A stretch of DNA of 64,000 bases from Phorcus lineatus (Eukaryota > Mollusca > Gastropoda > Trochida > Trochidae), in NCBI GenBank assembly GCA_921293015.1, contig OV121092.1:5834001-5898000 (forward strand). The letters run 5' to 3'. The translations under genes were made by a program, and so were the position numbers. Below the pieces are notes generated by a model. The model was not told the origin of the DNA and did no database searches. It saw only the letters and a program-made list of their open reading frames with translations. Below are positions 26,601-38,600 of this stretch, piece after piece; the stretch's first letter is position 1, and each line of letters starts with the position of its first letter.

Positions 26601-29600
26601 CCTGGTCTTCATCTGTCTTGTCCTCTGATGGGTCTGAGAGGAATATATGATAAATTCATCTAAGGGTGAAATGATCTTTTTCTCATCTAAAAGTTATGTT
26701 GAGGAGAGGATGTGTGATGACTGGCAGGATTGCCAAAAATGAGAAAAGCAAAATTTTCTGTATGAAGAAAGAGGTTCTGAAGAAAGGTTTCTAAGGTGAT
26801 ATAATATTATTACTCGTCCATGTAGTATACAACAGTTTAATAGTTAAACGTCAATATTCAACAAGTGTAATACTGCTGCACGTATGATGTCAAGAGAGAC
26901 AGTTTTGGTTTGTAGGGCTGAAAGGGATATAATAATAATCGAATCATGAACATAACCATTTTTTTTTTTTTTTACAGTAGAGTAGTGAGTTGGGGTTTAA
27001 CGCCGCTTTCAAGATTATTTCACTTATATCGCGGCTGCTAGTATTGTTGCAGGGAGAAATCCCGCAACACCATTGTGGCTATGCATTGCGGTGAAACATG
27101 CGAGCATCGGCTGGAACTAGGGAATGGTACTGCGCTGAAACTCAGTGTAGCATTGCACCCTAAGCTGACTGCATGTAGAACAGTTTTCTACTGCAGACAA
27201 AGATGCCGAGCCCCTGGTGGGATTCGAACCACGGACCTCTTGATCAGAGGCCGAACGCGCTAACCACTGCGCTATCCCGCCCCCTTATACAGTAGAGGAA
27301 TCAAGGTTTCAGATTCCAGGCAACAGGAACAAGTATAAAAAGTGTTGAATGTGTTTGTATCCTATAGAATAAAGTGCATTCAATTTCATACATCTTTCGA
27401 AGTCTAAACTTTAAAAGTTAGTTAATTAAGTGATATTTACCTGGTTTTCCTTTGTTGTTCTGTTGTCCTGCAAATGAAAATATCAAAGATAAACAACTGT
27501 GACAAACCAAAACATCCTTTTTAGGAGTCAAACAAAAACTCAAGAACATTCAATTTCCAAAGACTTCACCATATCATTTTTTGAAGAGAATCAGGGGCTA
27601 GATTTTCGAAGCACTCTTAGCGCTAAGATAGTCGTATGTGCCATACATTAGCAATGACGTACGACTATCTTAGCACTAAGAGAGCTTCGAAAATGCAGGC
27701 CCTGGCACGTATTTCACAAAACCCTCTTAGTACTAAGGATGCCCTTGATATATACATATATATATATATCCATAACAATGAGTTACAATTACCTTAGCTT
27801 AAGGGAACTCTATGCAAGTGGGCCCAGGAGTTATAAGAAATTAAAGAATATCAACAGGTTACCAAAATTACTTCTTTTTTTATTAATTACTCACCATATG
27901 TCCTCTTTGAGTTAGGGATGTGTTCATCGGGTATTGGTAAGAAGGGTTCATGGGGAAAATCTGAAATAAAAATTTATGATTATTTGCTAACACCTCTAGA
28001 TATTCTAAGAACAATGTTTGTGTAAAATAATCTTTGTTGATTTGCTTACAGATGATATCAAGGTTTAGATTTTTAAAAAATCTATTATTTCCCAATTACT
28101 AGGACTCAAAATTCTCAAAGATATTTGTAACAGATTCTTTGTTGATATGATCACAAATGATGTGAAATTTTTCTTTAGATGTTTCATTTCCCTAATTACA
28201 AGAACTCAAATTCTCAAAGAAAAATATAGTTAATATAATTACAAATCTATTATCCAAGTTTGAAGTATTGATTAAACAAATAATTTCAACATTTAAAAAA
28301 TTCTCAAATTTTCATATAAAAAAAGCAAATTTTCTTTAAAAAAAAATCTTGAATACTTAATTTCAGTTTAGGATTTGCTTCTATTCATAGTATAGAGTTT
28401 TTAGAAGAAAAAATTATCTTATCATTGGATTTACTTTTTCAACAAATATAAAGAAGAAAAAAGTTAAGTTTAAATACTTACAAAACCCAATCTTTTCTCC
28501 TGAAGAAACTGAAACAAAAAGACAATTTCAGTATAAGTATATTCAATAAGTTGAAACTTAATTTCAAAACAAGGATAAATTAAATCATAAGTGAAAAAAA
28601 AAAGATTATCCAAACTTAAAAAATAAACATTAACAACTGCAATCACCATAACCCCTGTTGAATATTATCTTTAAAATATAGCTATTAAAAGAAACTTAAC
28701 AGCAAAATATAAAATTCTCAAAACAAATATTAAATAAAAAACTACCTTTTATATCCTTCTCTGAAGCTGAGGTTGTTTCTGCAGAAAAAGCAAAAAAAAA
28801 CCTTCAATAGTTATTATGGTCAAACAATAAACAAATAAAGCATTGGACGGTGGACAGTAAAAGACAGTGAATAGTAACAAATGTAACAATATCATTTTTT
28901 GGAATTACACAATCTGCATAAGTAAAAATTGTTTGAACTCTTTTTAGTAGAGTCAGATTTGAACCAACACCTTCCAAGTTGTTCAACGACCACCTGCAAT
29001 CAGTGTTTAAACAGCTTACCATTCATCCAAGACTTTGACATAAGTCAAATTAACTTTAAATCAAATCTAAATTACTTCAATCAGTATTGATAACAATGTA
29101 CTTCTTTATTAGAATTCTAGAAGTTTGATTGTTGAACCTGTCTTATTTTCTAACATTGTTTCAGCATAGATCAAAGTCTCTCTGAAGGCCACTGGCATTT
29201 CCTGATGGAGGATGGCTTACTTAATGATAACACCAATGGGTCATGTTTTATCTAACTTATAAACTGACAGAAACAACAAAAAAGTTTTTGATAAAAGATA
29301 AACTGGGGACATAGGAATATTGAGCTCCATCAAGGCAGGGGTACAACTTTTTGAGTAACAAGGGGTGCACATTTCTAGGGCCATCAGAAGTACCCCACCG
29401 ACATTTCTAGGGCCATTATAAGGACCCCACTGACTTACTCTCAGTGGTAGGGTAGGTGCTGGTGAGCAAAGTCTCCGCTGTTGAGGTGGATGTTGTCTCT
29501 ATAGTCTCTGACTGGTTCCCAACGTACTGCAGACTCTTCCGCCCGTCCGGCGCCCCGCACTTGTCAGGGTAGACGTCCCGCTGGTAGCTGTTATAGATTA

Positions 29601-32600
29601 CGAACACTGACCATCGGAACTGGATGTCCCTCGGACAGTTAATGCACGCCGTCCTCAATGAAATCTTCTCATTCGGGTTGACTAGGTTGTTTTGGCATTG
29701 GTGACAACTGATTTTTAATCTGAAATGAAAATTAATATTAATCTATTAAATTATGTACTTGTATGATGATAATAAATTATTGACATTTTCACCACTTATA
29801 AGGTAGTAGATATAACTCATTTCTCTGAATGGATTTTCTAGGAAATATGATTCCAATTGCAAATTTTTCTCAGAGAGGAATTTCAAGGAGCTATACCGAA
29901 AATGCAGGATACCACCTTTCCCTATCTTTATAAGCTCACCTCATTATCTCATTCTCCTTATCAATGTCGATAACCTGGTCGCTGGTCTTGTTGCGACCGT
30001 CCGGCGTTGAAACGGTCAGTACAAAAAGAAACCTCCTCTCGTCCGTAAGTAAGAGTCGAACTGGGATGATCACTATCGGCTTGGTCAGAACCAACTGGTG
30101 CCAGTGACCGGTCCCGTAAGATTCAAACTCAGACCCTGATCGCTTCAACTCTGTGATGTTGTAGCAAGTTTGGTTTGAGATTGTCTGACATAGCCAGCGG
30201 AATCTGGAAATGAGAGTTGAAAGTATATAAATTTTCATTACCTACAAGAGCAATCGGCAAGGGCAAAAATATCACTTTTACATTGTGATGTCACGTTATT
30301 GACAATGCTTTGAAGTCAGTTTGACTATGACGTTGCGTTCCAAATGTGACAACGGTAGGTAAAACATGGTATATCATGGACATCCATATAACATCCTCTA
30401 TATATATAAAATATTATTATCACTTATTTGACAGCAATCAGCATTTTATGAAATTAAGCTAGTTTTATATTATGATGTTTTAAATTAAATGTTACCTTTC
30501 TCTACTGATTTATTCTTACATCTTGATTGTAGGATTAAAAATGTTGATGTCATTGTTTGGGGAATAATGGGCAAGCATGGCCAGGTGAGCTATTGTTAGA
30601 GAAAGTTTTTTCTGAGTACAGGTTGTTTCTATCTAGACTTTTGATTAAAAGTCTTTCATCTCATAAAATCAAAGTTTGTGAATGTTAACAAATGTGATGT
30701 GCTTATCTTGTGTAAGAATATTGAAAAAATCGCATAGAAAACAATGAAGATCAACTTCTGCAAAGTTCCGCATAAAAGCAGTTACCTGATATGTGATTGG
30801 TTGCGATGGTCTGGGTCCCGTGACCTGCTCCCGTCCAGGGTTATCGTCTCTTCCCGGTAGCTGACAGACCTCCTCATCCCCCCCTCAATCTCGCTCCGCA
30901 GGGGGGACGGCACAATGTTCAGGTTCAACTTAGCATCTGTGTACACAATCTGCCCACTTATGTTCACCTGCAATGATGAAATCAAAATTAGTTTAAATTT
31001 TTAGGTTTTTATTTTGATAGAAACAAACCGCTACAGTATCTGAAGATAGTAAGGCAATTTTGCACTGCAACATTACCATAAACATGGAACTTCTTAAAAA
31101 AAATATATAATAATTTGACCCCATTTCAAATTCACTTTACTTGATGCCATATCTTACAAGAGGAACAGTAGCCGCACAGTTTTTGGTTCCTCATTAATTT
31201 AACATAGATAAATTCTTTTCAAGGGTTTGATATTTTACCTATACCCATATTCTCAGAGTTACAACAGAGTTTGGAAGACAATCTTTGTTAGAATGAAAAT
31301 AATTGTCTCAAGACTACTCTCTGAGATGGAAAAACACTTACATGGAGCAAAACAGTGTATTCCCCAATTGGCAGGGAAAGAGGCGGAAGGATCAGTGTCT
31401 GTTTCTGGAGGATTTTTCGCTCAACTGGGACTTGAACTTCGACACTGGTTGAGTTGATGAAGGTCCATGAGTAGTTGACTGAATAGGCAGGGAGGGTACA
31501 GTTGACCTTGACCCTTGTCTCGATGTGAACTTGCTCAGACTTGAAGAATGTGAACTGTAGGAGGGAAATTGCAGATAAGTACAAATGAATATTCAAGTTG
31601 TTGAGAGGAAAATTGTTTTCATAATTTTTACAACAATGTTGTTTATATGACCTAAGGGAGGTAACTTTGGAGGAAAATCTGCATACCACAAAAAATAATA
31701 TTTGTTCTTGTTTTCAGTTATTCATTTTTGATTAAGATGTCATGATCATCTCAACTTTTTATGCAAGTTTGCTCTTAAATAGATTCCCCTTTAGATCTAG
31801 CAGTCTTTCCTCTAAAGTCTTCTGCAAAAGATTTTCTATCATTCCCATCTCTCATGGGCATATTTACAGGGAGTATCAATTACTCATGTAAGTTACCTAT
31901 GTATACAAGTATTGCAGAGCCACTCACCTGTTTAGTCTTGGAGCCGATGATGGTGACGACGGGAGGTTTGCAGACCTTGTTGAGTATGAAGAGTCTCATG
32001 GTTGTCGTCTCGCTACTAAGAAGGTTCTGGGCTGTCAGGTTCACCACGTACTCACCCAGTCTGGAGGGAAGATAAGAAATAAGTAACCTTACTCCCGAAA
32101 CGTCATTGTTTGGCACTCTTTGATTCAGAGAGAAAACTATTCATTTGTTGTCACATTATCATAATAAGATATATTATTATTCTTAAGGAGTCAATCTTCA
32201 TTCTGCGACATCAGGGTATTTGAATCTGCAGAATTCCTTCAAAAACCTGATTTATTACTCTCCCGTTGAAGATACCACCGTTTAATAAATCTACAAAGTT
32301 ATTACACATTGTGTAATAACATCGCGTGTTGATTGACGTCACATGACGTCACAATCGTTAAACATGACGTCACAATGTAAGCGAGGCAATGACAATGGCT
32401 ATCCTGGCGATCTGTATGATTTTTCTTTGATATAATTCAGCGAGTAATAAATGAAATACTAAACTCAGTCCCGTATAATTACATATTTATGACACATTAC
32501 ATACTTATGAAACTCGTGAATGGTATCGGTATCTAACTCGCTTTCGCTCGTTAAATACCAAACCATACACTCGTTTCATAAATATGTTATTAAACGGGAC

Positions 32601-35600
32601 GTCGTTTAGTATTCTCTATATCTTTTGACGTAAAAGCCTTGTATAACCTTCCAATAAAATGACAAGCATTTAGCAATAGCAGCACTACCTGGATTACAAA
32701 TCTCTTGAATTCAAGATACAAACTTCAAGCTTCCTCCATAATGAAATGTTATTTGGTTTGAATAAATTCATACCAAATATAGCCATGATTATAAAACCAG
32801 CAAATGAATAATAGATATTTTGAAACTAGTCCCTTGCTTCATGTACTCCAGGGCCTCCTTTCACAAAGCCCTTAGGTGATCATATGTCCCTAAGGTTACC
32901 TTAGTGCAATGTTAAAGAATGGGAGTTAAGGTTAACCTTAGTTAAGGTTGCTTTGTGAAAGGAGGCCATGATGTGGAATCTTTAAGGCTAGTTAGCAACC
33001 AAAAGACACAGGAATATGTTTAGACAGAAATCTCGTTAGGAAGTACTTCAATTCAAGTTTTCAATGCAGTTCCCTTATACCTTTCCCTGAATTTTTACTT
33101 ACTTTTTGTAAGTATGTGTTACACTAGTATTGGTCCCAGTCATGGGTCGTGACCCGTCTCCGAAGTCCCAAGTGAAGCGATGATCGTCTCCCCCCCATAA
33201 CAAGGCATTGAACGTGATTGGTTGGTTCACGAGGCTGTCGCCCTGCAGGTTCATTGTGAGACTCTCCACCCGGGCCATCACGTTCATCTTCAGCGGTGCA
33301 GACACTGCTCGACTGGCACAGTTGATGGCAGCCACAGTTACAATTTTCCTGCAAACAAAATAAAGAATCATCTTGCTCGATAACGGTGTCAGCTTCTACA
33401 GTTTTCTCAAAATAATCTCGTCATTTTCCATCCAATCTAATTAAAAAAGTTTTTTTCTCTTAAAAACTTTAGGTGTGGTATTATTAAATTAATGGTGGAT
33501 AGTGAACGGTTCATCTAACAAAGCTAAACTGAGTTGCGCGTCCCGGCAGAAAAGACATCTGACAAATGAGACGGTTCGCTACATGACCCATGTGCAATTC
33601 TAAAACTCCAAACATGACAAAAGCTGTGCTGTATTTTGTGTTTTGCTGTCATTTCAAGGCCATAACTCAGCTGAGATCTCAAATTGTGAACTAGCAGAGC
33701 TTAATCAATGAAACATGCTAATTTTAGAACTTACTTTAATGAGATTGTAAAATCACATGAATAAACAACAACAAAATGTTACGAAAAGTTATTAAGAAAG
33801 TATTACTCACGGGCCAGACCGCTCGAAGTAAAAAATATGGTTTGGTTTGTTCGTGATGAGGCTGATATGGTCAAAGGTCCAGTTATAGTACTTAACACTG
33901 CTGGGGAGTTTTGGTTCCACCATCGCTCGATACTCTAAGTTCTCGAAGTTACCGATTACACTCGTGTTGGTCGTTAAATTCACTCCTGGAAAAAACAAAA
34001 TTTGTAACCTGAGATTGTGTCAATGAATATTTTCTTAGGTTTACTCTTAAAAGATAAAATCTTTTTTATTTGGATTTTGGTCAAAGAATAATTAACGTCA
34101 ACATCTTGAAATTTGTTACTGATTAACACTGAAGATGAGCTCATTATAAAATTGAGGGCTGGGAATATGAACACATTCCAAACCAATATTGAAGCTTTTG
34201 AACAATTCTTATATTGTGAATAATATGACCTGCTATTTTGCTAGCTCAGAAAATGTGCATAGATGTTTAAATTTATGAATCTTGGAATAAAAGATTTTTT
34301 GAAAGATACAAAACTTTCTGTCTTCCATGATGGTTTTGACTAATCAAGATATGAGGTCCAAATCTGTTATTTCACTCATAAGTGACCTTTCGTTGAGACG
34401 ATGATCTACCTTGTATCTCAATGACGACGTTGACGTCCGAGTATTCGGACATTTCGCCGACCATGTTGTGAGCGGTGACAACCAGAACCTTCTTGCCGAC
34501 ACTGCGGTACTGGTGGCTGATCCTTGGTCCTGAATAACACACACAGACAGCGGATGTCAACATCCAAAACAAGAGACACATTTGTTTAGATCTTTTAAAT
34601 TGTCATATGAGTGAACATGACTTCAATGGCCACAAGAAAATATTTTCAAACTTTAACCTTATTGAATGGACATTGACAAATAGAGATATTTATGGCTAAA
34701 AAGAAAATTATTGCATGCTATGTGTGTATATGTAACAATGTATATTTATAATAATACATATCTAAAAACAAACAAGATTCAACTTAGTGATAGTACTGTT
34801 AAGCCCTAAATCCCCCTCACCAAAAATATATTCCAGCCTTAAAGACAGCAAAACTGTATTTTTCCCAGACCGAAATACCCTACAACTGCAATATTGCCCA
34901 GCCCTTAAGTTATCAACATGCAATATTTGCCCAACCGAAAAAGTCATTCACCTACAATAATGCCCAGCCCTAAATGCCCTTTACCTGGATTACTGCCTTG
35001 CACTGAATACTGTTAATCTACAATATCGAATAGTGTCCAGCTTTGAATGCTGTTAACATGCAATACTGCCAAGTTTCAAAATCTTTTCATTACGACAATA
35101 CTTACTGTAACTACTTAATGCCCCTCAACTACAACAGCGCAAGACCCCCCAAAAAACTACCCTAAAATATAGCCCGGTCCAAATGCCCTTACCATAAATA
35201 TAGCCTAAACATTTTCAACAATGAAATGTATTTATTTAATCTGAAACACACCTGCATTGATAAGCTCTGTTTCATCTCCCAGGTGCCAATCAAAGGTGAC
35301 GTTGGTTCCTCGCAGAAGCGTCACCTCAAATGTTATGTTGGTTCCAAATACGGAACAGAACTCCTCAGATCCAAAGGGTTTGATGGCAGGGGGCACCTGC
35401 ACGTGGATGGGGTTCTTCAGAAGGGTGGTCACACTGCCAAGGGGGTTGGAGGCGGTCACTCGGACAGGGTAAACTCCCACTGGATCAGAGAATATCAATA
35501 TTCATTTATGGAGAAATCATATATCTAAACTCTTAAAAATATCAAAGAATATTTTGTCCCTGCTTGGAATGATATCTACTTATAGAATGAACCATAGATA

Positions 35601-38600
35601 TAGCTCATCAACCTGAAGACAAAGGTTCGAATCCTGGTCGTATTGTACCATAGGTGTTAAAAGAAGGGAGATGTAGTTTTCGTGTTTGGGGACCAGCAAT
35701 TAAAAGATAAAAATAGGAAATTATGGATTAACAACTTCTTTATTGCAAAGCGATGCGACGGGGGGGATTTGGAATAAAGAAGTTGTTAATCCATAAATTT
35801 CGTATCGCCATCATACCAAATTCTAAAATGTCACTCAAAGAAGCAATTAAAAGACAGAACACCAAGTGAGCTGGTGCTGAATTGTGACTGTAGGGTTTAT
35901 AAAGTAGTTACATATTTATGAAATAAATGTCAAAAGTTTGACCTATGCTCTTGTTCATGTCAAAATAGTCACAATTGTTAAAGTATATTTTTGCCAGCTT
36001 AGAAATCAAATGGCCTTATTTTCATGAAATGTAAGTAAATGTAGTCTTTTTTTAACCATTCTTTTTCCGAATTTTAACAAAAGGAATGACACAATTTAGA
36101 ACTTAAGATAATACGTACAAAATAAAAAAACAAATAACTGGGTATGGGGTTTTACAAGCATTGCAGATACTTTATCATTTCTATAAGTTTTGCAGGTACT
36201 TTTTTATTTCTCATATTAAAAGACAAAATATTTATAACACCAACTTCAACAAAATAATAAAAACAGAACAAAACACAGTTAGCACATAAGTGTCAAGCTT
36301 TTTCCCCCGCCCATTCTTCCAAATTGAGTTTTAGGCTGATAAAATTCCATTCACAACAGGTAATAGGTCATGAATTACATTCAGTCATGGAAAATAGACA
36401 TAAAACTGGGAGTTAGTAGGCCATTCCAGGCAGAACAAAGACAACCCTGGAAGCTGCAATACATGGACCCAGCAGGCTGCAGATACCGTCTACACTCTCA
36501 ATATACTTTATTGAGGAGTTGACACAAAGGAAATCATATCAAATCTAGAATACTGTACTTCCCATAATAAATGTACAATTGATTTTTTATATTTCTTTGT
36601 TTCATTCATGGCATCAATGTAATCTAAATATTTTACAATATGACAATAATGGATAGCTTTTAAATAGCCCTTAATCTCCACTTGAGGACTAAAAAGTCTA
36701 TGTGCCATTTCCCTGGTCCAACCCAGGCTGACATATAGTCGCTCAACACAACCTTTGCCAGGTACCCATTTGAACTGCTGGGTGAATAAGGGCACATAAT
36801 TCAACGAAGAAATTTGTTAAGGGTGACAACAAAAGTCTTCATATAATATGTCAGTGCAGGGAATCACCCTTCAAACACCTATACAGCCCTTAGATCACCC
36901 ATTCATTCACTGAGCTGGGTCCATTAGTGCTGAACTTCACTGACATCAGACAATCTAAGCTGACATAAGACCATGTGCCAACACAACTCAGAGCTGAGGT
37001 TCAGTGTTATATTTATTGCATTTATTCATTAAGGAAACATTTCCTAAAATTTGGTCATAAAATTATACATTATCATTTTTCAAAATCCTCAGGAAAATGA
37101 TAATAATGCCTGATATATTTGGTATATTCAGGTTGAAATATCAAGGTCTGCTATCTAAAGTCAAACCACTACCAATCGGTCAAAGAATATTCTCTCATAG
37201 CCTTTCTTAAAGGCACTATAGCATCTTTTTAAGGATCAAAATAAAGGATTGAGAGAAAAGGAAAACAAATGGAAACAATTGCAAGACGATCTTTTATAAT
37301 CAACACCAGAATTTTCAACCAATGAACATATTTGGATTAAGCTTATGAATCCATTTACCTAATATAAATCTTAAGGTGTTTACACTAAAATGGTTACATG
37401 CAGTTTTCGCTCGATACGCGACACCTCCTTCTATCACTAAGGATAACAAAATTGACTAATGAAATATTCTACCCTAAGAAGAACATATGTTTTACATAAT
37501 TTAAATAAAATGGGGAAAATTTTAACAAATATCGAATTATTAATACCTTTAATACCTTTGATAACACATTTTGTTACAGGTAAGAAGAACCCTTCAATAT
37601 ATGATTATATGGCGAAACACTGAAATAACACGTCGTTATGAAACCCATGAAAATATCCTTCAACCTCAAATTGGATCTATCAACACATTTTTCTAATGAT
37701 GGGTGAGGTTATTGAGAAATATATGCTAATAGGTAATACACTAAAGACTTTCTCATTAGCCTTGTTGGACGAGCGCTCTGAGTTGCTGACATTGCAAGGT
37801 TTATTACAAAGCATCATGCAATGACTGGAATGGTAATAACATATATACCTGACACAGGTCGTTAGTGATGAGAAATTTTGCAGGTGAAGACTGATTTTAT
37901 ATATTTTCAAACGTTAATTTTGGAAAAAAATGGCTGCGGATATGCGGCAATGTACATAAATTTAGATGGAGTGATAAAAAAGAAGGCTTGTGGAAAGTGA
38001 TTTATTGCATGTTATTTTGGGTTTTTTGTTATGAAAGAGAAGCATAATGCTGATTTTGTAATTTTTTACATAATTGCAATTTTTAAAATTCTGGCAGCAA
38101 ATCTCAGCCAATATGTCATAATTAAAGATTGAAAATATTGAGGAAGACTGAATGTGGAAATTGAACTTATCTCTTGTTAACATTTCTCTTTTAACTAACT
38201 AGTTTTGGAAATAATTGAGTAACAGAGACATTATGTTGTTTGTAGCAGAAAATCTTGACAATGCACATGACAAAAACTATTGTTATCTAATAGAACAAAC
38301 ATATCAGGGGAAATGTTTTTCAGACCAAGGAATAGGGAATATAACAACAATTTGTCATTGCAACCTTATGTCATGAAAAATATTATGAAATTATTTTCAG
38401 CTAAGGCGTTGCAAAATCAAAATTAGGAGACGTCATGAAATAAACCTATTTTTGAAACTTAATATTCAAGAATTTCTTCTCAAATTGTAAATTTGGGAAT
38501 AAATAAATACTATAAGAATTTTACTCTCATATGTTAAAATCATTCTTTTCAAGATATCTCTATATTGTTCAAAATGCAAATATATATAATCTAGCATTAT

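Noticed and set aside
27211-27284. tRNA gene on the minus strand
   Set aside because: A and B boxes are present but the sequence continues into a SINE body with a target duplication; the same head occurs at 42.65 kb. Likewise the tRNA-like stretches at 12.7, 42.0 and 59.3 kb.
35226-35528. 100-codon plus-strand frame over exon 6
   Set aside because: Shadow of the minus-strand exon; no domain, and the minus frame fits PKD repeats with splice sites. The plus frames at 40,625-41,199, 31,227-31,457, 31,854-32,075 and 21,329-21,556 are shadows in the same way.
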